Assembly: GCA_017643215.1 (NCBI GenBank)
Contig: JAEPNV010000018.1
Location: 1 to 64,000, forward strand
DNA from: Roseibium sp.
GTDB taxonomy: Bacteria > Pseudomonadota > Alphaproteobacteria > Rhizobiales > Stappiaceae
Direction: 5' to 3'
Length of the DNA: 64,000 bases
The first letter of the stretch is position 1. Each line of letters starts with the position of its first letter. The position numbers were made by a program, and so were the translations under genes. Below, piece by piece: positions 8,348-17,288 of this stretch. A model generated the notes under the pieces. It was not told where the DNA came from, made no database searches, and saw nothing but the letters and a program-made list of their open reading frames with translations.

Positions 8348-8938
8348 TCATCCGGGTTCGTGATCCGAAAGGGCGTCGGCAATCAGGATCCGGGCGGCGG
8401 CCTTTGCGTCCTCGGCCGCGCCGGGGTTGTAGCCCATATGCGCCGACACAATGGCGCCTTCCAGCAAAAGCATGAGTTTGCGGCTCAAGCCCGCCGGATC
8501 GGCAGCGCCCGCACCCGTCGCCAGGTCCTCCAAGGATCGGGCCAGAAGACGCTTGTGTTCCCGCGCCTGGGCCGCAATCGGGTCGTCCGGATCGGGAAAC
8601 TCGGCCGCCGCCTTGATGAACATGCAGCCGTTGAACGTCTCTTCGCCAAACCACTGACCGATCAGGTCGAAGACGGCGATCAACCGGTCCCGCGGCGTTT
8701 CGGCGATCCGGTCCAATTGCCGGTTCATCCAATCGCGAAATGTCTCGTCCCGATAGCGAAGCACGGCCAGGACCAAGTCATCCTTGGTCCTGAAATGCTT
8801 GAACATCGTCGTCTTGGAAATGCCGGTCTCCGTGACGAGCCGGTCCATACCCGTGCCATGATAACCGTCCCGGTCAAAGATCCGCATTGCTTCGCGCACC
8901 AGTTCATCTCGTTTGTTCGGACGCATCGTTCGTTCCAT
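8348..8938 (-). CDS. TetR family transcriptional regulator
   Basis: A 196-residue TetR-type repressor. Residues about 8-55 form the DNA-binding helix-turn-helix (TGMDRLVTETGISKTTMFKHF), and the C-terminal helical domain resembles TetR_C groups that end at about 190 residues. It is divergent from the PPOX-family gene. A dyad ATGTAC-N6-GTACAT lies six bases upstream of its start, and the same dyad recurs before the PPOX gene, so autoregulation and control of the PPOX-hydrolase pair are likely. The ATG at 8938 was kept; an internal ATG at 8926 is an alternative. The ligand is unknown. Confidence 0.9.
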   Translation of the reverse strand: MERTMRPNKRDELVREAMRIFDRDGYHGTGMDRLVTETGISKTTMFKHFRTKDDLVLAVLRYRDETFRDWMNRQLDRIAETPRDRLIAVFDLIGQWFGEETFNGCMFIKAAAEFPDPDDPIAAQAREHKRLLARSLEDLATGAGAADPAGLSRKLMLLLEGAIVSAHMGYNPGAAEDAKAAARILIADALSDHEPG

Positions 8939-8943
8939 TTATC

Positions 8944-8961
8944 ATGTACTTTTCTGTACAT
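8944..8961. promoter_or_regulatory. TetR operator, site 1
   Basis: ATGTAC-TTTTCT-GTACAT is a perfect inverted repeat with a six-base spacer, directly upstream of the TetR start codon. The same ATGTAC-N6-GTACAT recurs at 9084-9101 before the divergent PPOX gene. Confidence 0.65.
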
Positions 8962-9080
8962 TATATGAGCATCTTAAAAATTCAAGCCACATTCGTTTTT
9001 CCGCGATTTATCAATTATTTGGGCCGCACACGACACGGACATGGTGGCATTTTTCGACTTTTTTGATCTGATCCCCTTGA

Positions 9081-9122
9081 AAAATGTACCGATCTGTACA
9101 TTTTAAGAGAACAGATCGGTAC
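9081..9122. promoter_or_regulatory. TetR operator, site 2, with nested second dyad
   Basis: AAAATGTAC-CGATCT-GTACATTTT (9081-9104) is a perfect palindrome containing the same core as site 1. Overlapping it, GTACCGATCTGT (9086-9097) pairs with ACAGATCGGTAC (9111-9122) as a second perfect 12-base inverted repeat. The two structures share bases and are mutually exclusive as hairpins. Repression of the PPOX gene by TetR is the likely role. Confidence 0.65.
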
Positions 9123-9143
9123 ACCCAATTCCAGGAGAACATC

Positions 9144-9767
9144 ATGGCCCGCGCTGTAGCAGAGATCGCGTTCACGCCGTTGGTCCGTGCCCGCCAGACC
9201 GAAGAAGGATCCCGCGAGGCCTATTTGCCCTTTGATGCGGCAGACATGGGCGCCGATGATCGGCTGACAGACCGCGAAGCGGCCTTCATTTCAGAGCGGG
9301 ACGGCTTCTATCAAGCCACCGTGTCGGAAACCGGTTGGCCGTATGTCCAGTTCCGCGGCGGGCCCGCCGGCTTTTTGAAAGTGCTGGACGACAAAACGCT
9401 CGCCTTTGCGGATTTTCGCGGCAACCGGCAATACATCAGCTCCGGCAACCTGGCTGGGAACGAGCGGGTTTCGCTGATTTTGATGGACTACCCGAACCGC
9501 CGCCGTCTGAAGATCTGGGCCCGGGCGCGGGAAGTCGCCGCCAAGAAGGATCCGGATCTGATCAAGCGGCTGGCGACCCCAGGTTATCGCGGATTACCGG
9601 AGCGGGCTGTGATCCTGAGCATCGAAGCCTTTGACTGGAACTGCCCGCAACACATCCCCCAGCGGTTCACGCTGGACGAGCTCGAACCTTCGCTCGCAGC
9701 CTTGCGCGGGCGGATCGACGCGTTGGAGCGGGAGAACGCGGAACTGAAGGCGTTTTTGAAACGCTAG
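9144..9767 (+). CDS. Pyridoxamine 5'-phosphate oxidase (PPOX)-family flavin-binding protein
   Basis: A 207-residue protein of the PPOX-type FMN-binding split-barrel superfamily. The run SERDGFYQATVSETGWPYVQ, then FADFRGNRQYIS and RLKIWARARE, matches the general-stress-protein/PPOX group rather than true PdxH. The C-terminus adds a short coiled-coil-like helix (RIDALERENAELKAFL). The substrate is unknown; relatives reduce or bind flavins, F420 or heme. ATG 9144 follows AGGAG with good spacing; an upstream in-frame ATG at 9084 is inside the operator. It is followed 41 bases later by an exported hydrolase and is probably under TetR control. Confidence 0.85.
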   Translation: MARAVAEIAFTPLVRARQTEEGSREAYLPFDAADMGADDRLTDREAAFISERDGFYQATVSETGWPYVQFRGGPAGFLKVLDDKTLAFADFRGNRQYISSGNLAGNERVSLILMDYPNRRRLKIWARAREVAAKKDPDLIKRLATPGYRGLPERAVILSIEAFDWNCPQHIPQRFTLDELEPSLAALRGRIDALERENAELKAFLKR

Positions 9768-9808
9768 GCCCTGTGACCGAAACAACCAACCACATCGGAG
9801 TGACAACC

Positions 9809-10786
9809 ATGACGCTGATTTCCAGACCCCTTTCGGCTGCGCTGATCGCAGCGGGCTTCGCCCTTGGCCAACCTGTTGCCGCAACCGCCACCCCGGACAC
9901 GCCCCCAGCCAGCACGGCGCATGTCCAGGTCACATTTGGCTATGAAACGATTGACGGCGTGAAGATCGCCTACCGTGAAGCCGGCGACCCGTCCAAACCG
10001 ACCGTGCTGCTGTTGCATGGATTTCCAACCTCGTCGCACATGTTCCGCAACCTGATGCCGGCGCTTGCGCGGGACTATCATGTCCTCGCGCCGGACTATC
10101 CGGGCTTTGGGGCGTCGGACATGCCCCTTGCAGACGCCTATGACTACACGTTCGACCAACTGGCCGGCGTGGTCGAAACCCTCATTGAGCGCAAGGGCAT
10201 CGACACTTATGCGCTCTACCTGATGGACTATGGCGCGCCGGTCGGTTACCGGATCTTTTCCAAGGCACCGGACCGGGTGACCGGGTTCATCATTCAAAAC
10301 GGCAATGCCTACGCGGAGGGTCTTATGGACTTCTGGGATCCGCTTCGCGCTTATTGGGCGGGTCCTTCGGCGGAGACCGCGGCACCGCTCCGGGCCTTCC
10401 TCAGCCTGGAGGCGACCAAGTGGCAATTCACGCACGGAACCCGTGATCCCGATGCGATCAGCCCGGACAATTACTGGCATGTCCAGTATCTGCTTGACCG
10501 TCCAGGCAATCAGGACGTCCAGCTCGAACTGTTTTTGGACTACGGCACGAACTTGGCAGAGTACCCGAAATGGCAGGCCCTGTTCCGCGAATATCAGCCG
10601 CCGGCTCTGATCGTCTGGGGCAAAAACGACCACATCTTTCCCGCAGATGGCGCGTATCCCTATCGGCGGGACCTCAAGGATGTGGAGTTCCATCTTCTGG
10701 ACACCGGCCACTTCGCTCTTGAAGAGGACGGACAGGTCATCGCCGAGGAAATCCTGGATTTCATGGATCGGATCACCAACCGCTGA
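9809..10786 (+). CDS. Exported alpha/beta hydrolase (haloalkane dehalogenase/epoxide hydrolase-like)
   Basis: A 325-residue alpha/beta hydrolase with a signal peptide (residues about 1-27, ending ATA/TPDT). The oxyanion region is HGFPTSS. The nucleophile elbow reads LMDYGAPVG, so the nucleophile is Asp rather than Ser, as in haloalkane dehalogenases and epoxide hydrolases. The catalytic His is in DTGHFALEED near the C-terminus. Such enzymes attack carbon-halogen or epoxide carbons through an alkyl-enzyme ester. Export to the periplasm is unusual but known for some members. It follows the PPOX gene in the TetR-linked unit. The actual substrate cannot be deduced. Confidence 0.8.
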   Translation: MTLISRPLSAALIAAGFALGQPVAATATPDTPPASTAHVQVTFGYETIDGVKIAYREAGDPSKPTVLLLHGFPTSSHMFRNLMPALARDYHVLAPDYPGFGASDMPLADAYDYTFDQLAGVVETLIERKGIDTYALYLMDYGAPVGYRIFSKAPDRVTGFIIQNGNAYAEGLMDFWDPLRAYWAGPSAETAAPLRAFLSLEATKWQFTHGTRDPDAISPDNYWHVQYLLDRPGNQDVQLELFLDYGTNLAEYPKWQALFREYQPPALIVWGKNDHIFPADGAYPYRRDLKDVEFHLLDTGHFALEEDGQVIAEEILDFMDRITNR

Positions 10787-10999
10787 TTTCCCGCATCTAT
10801 GTGGTCAATGGACCCGCGCCTGGTCGAGGCGCAGGTCCATTGGGCAAATGCCAGAAAAGGCCGGTTATCGGCGGACGTACTGCATGTTCTTGGCGGAAAG
10901 CAGGGCCGCCGGCCGCTTCCAACAAGACGGCGCATCCTTGACAATGCAACGGCAAATGTCCGTGCCCGCGGCAGGGAATCGCCGAAGTAGATCAGGGAC

Positions 11000-13621
11000 T
11001 TACATCCGGGCGACTTTGGACCAGTGTTCGGCCAGGTTTTCCGGCGCAGTCTCCACGCCATGCACCTGGAAGCCGTCGCGACCGTCGCGCTTGACATCGT
11101 AGAGGGCCTGGTCGGCATTTTTCATGACCGCACCGCCATCGGGGTCGTGTTCACTGAAGCGGGCTATGCCGCAGCTCACACCAATGCGGATAACGTGACC
11201 TTCAATCTGGAACGGTGCGCGGATGCTTTGAACCACGCGCTCCGCGATGTCGACAACCATCCGCTCCTCGCCGCGAATATCCGGCAAGATGATGGCGAAC
11301 TCGTCACCGCCAAGCCGCGCGACCATATCGGTCGACCGGACACAGGCATTCAGCCGCTCGGCCACCTGCACCAGGAGCGCATCACCGGCGGCATGACCAT
11401 AGGTGTCGTTCACCGGCTTGAACCGGTCCAGATCAAGCAACATCAGAACCGGTTTGGCGAGCTGGTTCACCGCCGCGCTCACCGACTTCTGGAGACGCTG
11501 GTTGAACAAGGTGCGGTTGGCGAGGTGCGTCAGCATGTCATGGTGCGCGGCGTACGTGATTTTCTCGGCGGCCTTTTCGCGCAGCGTGACGTCCTCGTGG
11601 GTCCCGATCCACCCACCGCCCGGAAGCGGTGCTTGAGAGGTTGAAACCACCTTGCCCGACGAGTGCTTGAACATCGACCGCACGACTTCGCCCGCACACA
11701 GCCGTTCCATCAAATCGTTGACATGCTCAGCGACATCGCCCTGGAACTCGCCGCGGTCCGCCTCCGCCCGAATGAGGTCCATCAGCGAAACACCGAACCG
11801 GACCTCCTCCTGTTTCTTGCCAAAAATATCGATGTATTGCTGGTTCCAAAGTGTCAGGCGACCATCCTTATCGAAGACGCTGACGCCTTGGCGCATATGG
11901 GCCAGCATAACTTCCAGCTCGGCCGATTTTTCGCGGGCCAGCCGTTCGTTCTCGACCAGTTTTTGCTCGATCTGCTTCCGGCTCGTGATGTCGAAAAAGG
12001 TCGACAGAATGCCGCCGCCTGGCAGCGGCGTCCCGCGCACCTCGAGGACGCGGCCATCTTTTGTCATACGTTCATAAAGGTGCGGGGTTCCGTCGCCGAT
12101 GCGGGCCAGCCGTTCGCGGGCAATCCGCTCCGGATCCCCCGGGCCGTATTCGCCGCGTGCGGCGTTGTGCCTGAGAAAATCGGCCAGATGGGCCTTGCGG
12201 TCAATCAGTTCGTCCGGATAGTTGAGAATCTGCTGGAACTCGGCGTTGCAGCCGGCCATGCGAAAATCCTTGTCATAATGGACCACGCCACCGGGAAAAT
12301 TGTCGAAGATGACCTGAAGCGTGTCGGCCTGGGTCTTGGTTTCGGTGATGTCGGTCAGCGAAATGACCAGTCCATCAACGCCGAACTCCTCCTCGCGGTC
12401 GATCGGGACCGCATTCAGTTTCAGCCACTTTGGTCCATGACCGTTGTTTTCTGCAATGCCGATAACGAGATCGCGCACATCCTCCGGCTGGCGGAAGGCC
12501 GCGGCGAAAGGAGTGCGACACGCTTTTTCACCTCCGGCTTCGTATCGAACCACCGTGTCAAGATCGCCGACCGCGCGGCCCTCCAGTTGGCCGCTGTCGT
12601 AACCCAGCAAATAGGCCGCCGCCGGATTGGCCGATGTGATGATGCCCGACCGGCCGACAAGGAGCGTTCCCTCGGTCAGGGTTTGAAGGGTGGTGCGATG
12701 CACCGCCTCCGACCTTTTCACCCGGTCCTCGGCCTGTTTGCGTTCCGTAACATCCTGGAGGGCGCCGATCAAGCGGACGGCCTGACCATCTTCGAACACC
12801 GCATGTCCGACCGCCCTCACCCATTTGAAGCGTCCAGAGGCGCTGTAAAACGGCAGTTCGAGGTCCCATTCGGTTCCGTGTTGAATGCCATCTTCCACCG
12901 CCTTGGTGATCACCGGCCGTGCTTCGGGCGCGTAGAAATTGATCGCCTCTTCGACGCGCGGAACATAGTCGGGCGGAACCTCGTGGATTTCCCTGGTCCG
13001 TTCGGTCCAGGTCAGATCGCCACTTTCCATATCCAGTACCCAGCCCCCGACGCCGGAGACGGAGGCAATCTCGGCAAGCAACTGGCCGTCGCGTTCCGCG
13101 CGCGCCTGCGCGAGTTGCGACTGGCGACGGTGTTGCTGCGTCCGGATCAGACCTTCCACCGCCGTCCCCAAACGACGGAGTTGTTTCAGCTGCTGCGCTT
13201 CGATGTGCCGCGGCGTGCGATCGATCACGCATAACGTGCCGAGGAAGTGTTGACCGTCCAGGCTCAATGGACATCCGGCATAAAACCGGATGGACGGTGC
13301 GCCTGTCACAAGGGGATTATCACAAAACCGCGGGTCTTTGAGGGCATCGGGAACGACCAGAAGATCGTCACCGAGGATCGCATGCTGGCAAAACGATATG
13401 CCGCGCGGCGTGCCGGTCGCGTCCAGTCCACAACACGCCTTGAACCACTGGTCATGTTCTTCAACAAGGGAGACAAGCGCAATCGGACACTCGAAAATCG
13501 CGGCGGCCGCTTCGACCAATGCGTCGAATTCCGGCTGCCGTTCCGATCCGATCAGATCAAGGTCTCGAAGCGCGATTAACCGCTTCTGCTCGTTTTCCGG
13601 ATAGATGATCGTGGTGTTCAC
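11000..13621 (-). CDS. GAF-PAS-GGDEF diguanylate cyclase
   Basis: An 873-residue soluble sensor. Order: GAF domain (about 25-160), four PAS/PAC modules (about 185-290, 300-420, 430-550, 575-690), then a GGDEF domain (about 700-855). The active site reads ARLGGDEFAII, intact, and RSTD five residues before GGDEF is a canonical product-inhibition I-site. It should make cyclic di-GMP from GTP in response to signals at the PAS/GAF sensors. No EAL domain and no membrane segments are seen. The gene is monocistronic, and a 440-base region with an AT-rich part lies upstream. Ligands of the PAS domains are unknown. Confidence 0.9.
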   Translation of the reverse strand: MNTTIIYPENEQKRLIALRDLDLIGSERQPEFDALVEAAAAIFECPIALVSLVEEHDQWFKACCGLDATGTPRGISFCQHAILGDDLLVVPDALKDPRFCDNPLVTGAPSIRFYAGCPLSLDGQHFLGTLCVIDRTPRHIEAQQLKQLRRLGTAVEGLIRTQQHRRQSQLAQARAERDGQLLAEIASVSGVGGWVLDMESGDLTWTERTREIHEVPPDYVPRVEEAINFYAPEARPVITKAVEDGIQHGTEWDLELPFYSASGRFKWVRAVGHAVFEDGQAVRLIGALQDVTERKQAEDRVKRSEAVHRTTLQTLTEGTLLVGRSGIITSANPAAAYLLGYDSGQLEGRAVGDLDTVVRYEAGGEKACRTPFAAAFRQPEDVRDLVIGIAENNGHGPKWLKLNAVPIDREEEFGVDGLVISLTDITETKTQADTLQVIFDNFPGGVVHYDKDFRMAGCNAEFQQILNYPDELIDRKAHLADFLRHNAARGEYGPGDPERIARERLARIGDGTPHLYERMTKDGRVLEVRGTPLPGGGILSTFFDITSRKQIEQKLVENERLAREKSAELEVMLAHMRQGVSVFDKDGRLTLWNQQYIDIFGKKQEEVRFGVSLMDLIRAEADRGEFQGDVAEHVNDLMERLCAGEVVRSMFKHSSGKVVSTSQAPLPGGGWIGTHEDVTLREKAAEKITYAAHHDMLTHLANRTLFNQRLQKSVSAAVNQLAKPVLMLLDLDRFKPVNDTYGHAAGDALLVQVAERLNACVRSTDMVARLGGDEFAIILPDIRGEERMVVDIAERVVQSIRAPFQIEGHVIRIGVSCGIARFSEHDPDGGAVMKNADQALYDVKRDGRDGFQVHGVETAPENLAEHWSKVARM

Positions 13622-14064
13622 GTTTGTGGTACCAGGCGCTGTGAAATTCTGATTGTCGGTCCTACAAGTAACGCGATGACAAATCGTTTATAAATGTGGT
13701 TAACGTTTCGTATACTCGTACAAACACGTATGTGCAGCGCACATTAAATTGAAACTATAGTTGTATTTTACCTGCGTTATTTCACCAAGGTCGCCACGTC
13801 AATCGATGCCAACGGCGGTATAATTAAACAGCTTTTATGAAATAATCTGGGTCTTTCGGTAAGGATTTTGGTGCCACCCCAAGTCGAAATCGACCCTTGG
13901 CGAGGGTGATCGCGGGCCCTCCGACACACATATGAAAAACGGGGATATCCGCGCCGATCCGTTCGGAGGATCTTTGATCGTGTCCCTTCGGGCGCCGGTG
14001 CCGCCGGACGAACACCTTTCACGTGATGATGTCTGATCGGCCCGGGAGACCGAATCGGCCGGGA
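13622..14064. other. Intergenic region with AT-rich stretch
   Basis: No gene is supported here. The part at about 13675-13790 is distinctly AT-rich relative to its surroundings and is the likely promoter region of the diguanylate cyclase. Short open frames on the minus strand around 13777-14022 show no domain-like pattern and were not called. Confidence 0.45.
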
Positions 14065-14430
14065 TCAGTCCCGGCCAAGCCCCTTTTCGTCCAGGTCTGC
14101 GAGATACCCGCCCCAATGCTTGTCGCGCTCGTGCGCCAGTTCCAGGAAATAGTCCCAGGAGAAAATCCCGGTGTTGTGCAGATCGTCGAAATGAATCCGG
14201 ACCGCATAATTGCCCACCGGATCCATTTTCATGATGCCGACCTGGCGTTTGCCGGGAACCGTCTTTTTCTGCGACGCGCTGTGGCCCTGGACCTCCGCGG
14301 AAGGTGAGCAAACCCGAAGATACTCCGCGCTGTAGTCGTGCGTCTCCCCGTTGTCGAACGACACGACCAGGGTCTTTTTGTCGGGCTTGAGCCGGATTTC
14401 GGTCGGCCAGGCTTTTTGTTCGTTGCTCAT
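14065..14430 (-). CDS. DUF971 (GBBH-like N-terminal domain) protein
   Basis: A 121-residue stand-alone DUF971 protein, the same small domain that forms the N-terminus of gamma-butyrobetaine hydroxylases. Typical features are PTEIRLKPDKKTLVVSFDNG near the start, YSAEYLRVCSPSAEVQGH in the middle, and GNYAVRIHFDDLHNTGIFSW, all close to consensus. DUF971 proteins of this length often neighbour Mrp/ApbC or Moco genes and have been suggested to be involved in Fe-S or metal handling, without firm proof. I chose ATG 14430; another ATG at 14442 adds four residues. It lies 58 bases downstream of the photolyase gene on the same strand and may be co-transcribed. Confidence 0.8.
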   Translation of the reverse strand: MSNEQKAWPTEIRLKPDKKTLVVSFDNGETHDYSAEYLRVCSPSAEVQGHSASQKKTVPGKRQVGIMKMDPVGNYAVRIHFDDLHNTGIFSWDYFLELAHERDKHWGGYLADLDEKGLGRD

Positions 14431-14488
14431 TTGATCCCACATCCGCCGGTTTGGAACGTTCGAAAAGATACGTACCCGGGGTCAAAGT

Positions 14489-15919
14489 TCAAGCGGATTG
14501 GCTGTTTTTGACAACCGTATAACCGTCCAACGCGGCCTGGCGGGCGGTTTTGTGGTCGACCATCGGTTTTGGATAGGTCGTTCCAAGGGCAATGCCGGCC
14601 TTCACTAGCGCCGTGTCGGGGGCCTCGTGCGGCGCGTGAAGATAGGCGGTCTCCAGTTTGGCAAGTTCCGGCACCCACTTTCGGATGTAGTCTCCCTCAG
14701 GATCGAATTTTTGTCCCTGGCCGTAGGGATTGAAAATCCGGAAATAGGGCGCCGCGTCGGCGCCGCTGCCGGCCACCCACTGCCAGCTTGCCGAATTCGA
14801 GGCAAGGTCCGCGTCGACAAGCGTGTCCCGGAACCACGCCTCGCCATGGGCCCAGTGCAGGCGCAGGTGCTTGATCAGGAAACTCGCCGCGATCATCCGC
14901 ACCCGGTTGTGCATATAGCCGGTTTGCCACAGTTCGCGCATTCCCGCATCGACCATTGGATAGCCGGTCTCGCCGCGCTGCCAGGCTTTGAGATCGGCGG
15001 CGCTGTCGCGCCAGGGATAGGCATCGAACGCGGTCTTCCAGTTGTCCGTCGGCAGATTTGGGTAATGATACAGAAGGTGATAGGCGAATTCGCGCCACAC
15101 GACCTCGCCCAGGAACTTGTCGGCGTCATCGGCGCGCGCAGGGTTCGCATCCGCGGCATGCGAGGCGGCGGACCAGATCTGGCGCGGCGAGATTTCCCCG
15201 TATCTTAGATGCGGCGACAGCCGGGAGACATTCGGCAAGTCGGGCCGGTTGCGGCGGTCGGCATAGCCCTCAAGACCAAGGTCCAAAAACCCGTTCAGGC
15301 GGTTCGCCGCGCCGGCTTCGCCCGGCTGCCAAAGGTCCAACCACCCCTTGGCCCAATTGGGGCGCTCCGGAAGAAGCCCCAAGGCATCGACGCCGATCGA
15401 GAGGCCGCAATCGGAAACGGTGAGCGACGCCGGGCGCGGCAGGGGCTGGTCAACCCCCTTGGCCTTGGCCGCTTTCCAGAACGGCGTGAACACCCTGTAG
15501 GGACCACCAGCGCCGGTCTGAAGCTCCCAGGGCTCGAACAGCACAACCGCCTTGTGGCTTTCAACCGTAAGGCCCGCCGACTTCAGGGCAGCCTTGATCG
15601 CCGTGTCGCGATCGACCGCATACTGATCGTAGCACCGGTTCCACATCACCTCCGTCGCACCGGTCTTTGCGGCAAGCTCGGGCAACAGCACCTGCGGATC
15701 GCCCTTGAGCACGATCAGGCCGCCGAGATCGCGCTGCAACGCGGCCAGGCTGTGATGCAGCCACCATCTGGCCGCGCCGCCAAGCGGCTGACTGTTTGTG
15801 AGCGGGGCACCGTCCTCCAGAACATAAACGGGAAGCACTGCGCCGCGTTCGGCGGCGGCGCTGAGGGCCGGATTGTCGGCGATGCGAAGGTCCTGGCGGA
15901 ACCAGACAATGGTTTTCAT
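14489..15919 (-). CDS. phrB: Deoxyribodipyrimidine photo-lyase
   Basis: A 476-residue class I CPD photolyase. The N-terminal Rossmann-like antenna domain opens with KTIVWFRQDLRIADNPAL, and the helical FAD domain carries YADRRNRPDLPNVSRLSPHL, GEVVWREFAYHLLYHYP and SASWQWVAGSGADAAPYFRIF, all hallmark segments. It repairs cyclobutane pyrimidine dimers with blue light through reduced FAD; the antenna is probably MTHF. The first codon of the open frame is TTG immediately before ATG; ATG 15919 is the likely start. It is divergent from moaA, whose leader is RNA-structured. A BLUF photoreceptor is encoded 21 kb away, consistent with a light-exposed habitat. Confidence 0.95.
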   Translation of the reverse strand: MKTIVWFRQDLRIADNPALSAAAERGAVLPVYVLEDGAPLTNSQPLGGAARWWLHHSLAALQRDLGGLIVLKGDPQVLLPELAAKTGATEVMWNRCYDQYAVDRDTAIKAALKSAGLTVESHKAVVLFEPWELQTGAGGPYRVFTPFWKAAKAKGVDQPLPRPASLTVSDCGLSIGVDALGLLPERPNWAKGWLDLWQPGEAGAANRLNGFLDLGLEGYADRRNRPDLPNVSRLSPHLRYGEISPRQIWSAASHAADANPARADDADKFLGEVVWREFAYHLLYHYPNLPTDNWKTAFDAYPWRDSAADLKAWQRGETGYPMVDAGMRELWQTGYMHNRVRMIAASFLIKHLRLHWAHGEAWFRDTLVDADLASNSASWQWVAGSGADAAPYFRIFNPYGQGQKFDPEGDYIRKWVPELAKLETAYLHAPHEAPDTALVKAGIALGTTYPKPMVDHKTARQAALDGYTVVKNSQSA

Positions 15920-15993
15920 CAAGGAAATGACTCGGTTTTCAAGGGTGATGGTATGGTGGCGGCCGTGCGTTTCCGGTCCATACGCGCACGAAC

Positions 15994-16155
15994 CCTGCCA
16001 AGATCAAATCGCCGCGCGAGCGTGGATGATGTCCCGGTGTTGCTTGACCGCCAGCGTGACACTGCCGAGGGAATTTGATCTCTCAGGCAAAAGGTGTTTT
16101 TCAAAAAACCTCATCAATATGCGGGAATTGGACCTTTGCACTTGTTTGCCCGCAT
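15994..16155 (+). ncRNA. Structured 5' leader of moaA with glycine-aptamer-like motif (candidate riboswitch)
   Basis: The leader between phrB and moaA folds strongly. AGATCAAAT (16001-16009) pairs perfectly with ATTTGATCT (16073-16081), extended by TGCC (15996-15999) with GGCA (16086-16089). The 3' strand reads TCTCTCAGGCAAAAGG and is preceded by GCCGAGGGA, close to the conserved CTCTCAGGCAAAAGG and GCCGAAGG of glycine riboswitches, but the 5' GGAGAG element is not seen. A second stem ATGCGGG/CCCGCAT lies at 16119-16155. It could be a divergent glycine-type aptamer or a different ligand-binding RNA. Placement before a molybdenum-cofactor gene is unusual for glycine sensing. Strand is inferred from the motif orientation. 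Confidence 0.4.
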
Positions 16156-16223
16156 TGGAATATGAGCTAGGTTGACCCATATTCCGTTTATAACAAGAAG
16201 ACTTGCAGCGAAGGGGAGAAGAC

Positions 16224-17279
16224 TTGAGCGACGCACCGATTACGTTTGGTTCGGACTTGAGCGTGCCAAAGGCGTCCAGCCAGGCGTCGATGATCGATCC
16301 GTTCGGCCGGGCCGTGACTTATCTGCGCGTGTCGGTCACCGACCGCTGCGACTTCCGCTGTGTGTATTGCATGGCCGAAGACATGACCTTCCTGCCGAAA
16401 CGCGAGGTCCTGTCGCTTGAAGAGCTGGACCGGCTGTGTACGGCGTTTATCGAAAAGGGCGTGCGCAAACTGCGCCTGACCGGCGGCGAGCCGCTGGTGC
16501 GCAAGAACATCATGTCCTTGATCCGCAGTCTCGGCCGGCATTTGGACAGCGGTGTCCTTGACGAGCTGACCATCACCACGAACGGGTCCCAGCTTGGACG
16601 GCTGGCCGGCGAGCTTTACGACTGCGGTGTCCGCCGGATCAACGTATCGGTCGATACGCTGGACCACGACAAGTTCAAGGCGATCACCCGCTGGGGAGAC
16701 CTCGCCAAGGTGCTTGGCGGCATCAAGGCGGCGAAGGACGCCGGCCTGAAGGTCAAGATCAACGCCGTCGCACTGAAAGGCGTCAATGAGCACGAAATTG
16801 TACCAATGATGGAATGGGCGCATGGCAACGGCCACGACCTGACACTGATCGAAACCATGCCGCTCGGCGAAATCGACGAAAACCGCACCGACCAGTATCT
16901 GCCGCTTTCGCTGGTCCGTGGCCGGCTCGCCGAAAAGTTCACGCTGGAAGACATTCCCTACAAGACCGGCGGTCCGGCGCGGTATGTCGAGGTCAAGGAA
17001 ACCGGCGGACGGCTCGGCTTCATCACGCCGATGACGCACAATTTCTGCGAAAGCTGCAACCGGGTCCGCGTCACCTGCACCGGCCAGCTCTACATGTGCC
17101 TGGGTCAGGACGACATGGCCGACCTGCGGGCCCCGCTGCGCGCGTCGGAAGGCAATGAGCTCCTTTACGACGCGATTGACGAAGCCATCGGACGCAAGCC
17201 GAAGGGCCACGACTTCGTCATCGACCGGCGCACGAAACAGCCTGCCGTCTCGCGCCACATGAGCGTGACCGGGGGGTAA
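16224..17279 (+). CDS. moaA: GTP 3',8-cyclase MoaA
   Basis: A 351-residue radical SAM enzyme that converts GTP to 3',8-cyclo-GTP, the first step of molybdenum cofactor synthesis, in the cytosol. The N-terminal radical SAM cluster motif CX3CX2C is present (Cys42, Cys46, Cys49 in CDFRCVYC). The C-terminal second 4Fe-4S motif CX2CX13C appears in [12 protein letters not shown]...C. The protein ends in Gly-Gly (SVTGG), required for MoaA activity. I chose TTG 16224 because AGGGGAGA lies just upstream; ATG 16290 (MIDPFGR) is an alternative. It is preceded by a structured leader and followed by a small membrane protein nine bases later. The formate dehydrogenase encoded nearby is the obvious cofactor client. 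Confidence 0.95.
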   Translation: MSDAPITFGSDLSVPKASSQASMIDPFGRAVTYLRVSVTDRCDFRCVYCMAEDMTFLPKREVLSLEELDRLCTAFIEKGVRKLRLTGGEPLVRKNIMSLIRSLGRHLDSGVLDELTITTNGSQLGRLAGELYDCGVRRINVSVDTLDHDKFKAITRWGDLAKVLGGIKAAKDAGLKVKINAVALKGVNEHEIVPMMEWAHGNGHDLTLIETMPLGEIDENRTDQYLPLSLVRGRLAEKFTLEDIPYKTGGPARYVEVKETGGRLGFITPMTHNFCESCNRVRVTCTGQLYMCLGQDDMADLRAPLRASEGNELLYDAIDEAIGRKPKGHDFVIDRRTKQPAVSRHMSVTGG

Positions 17280-17288
17280 CGGTCCGCC

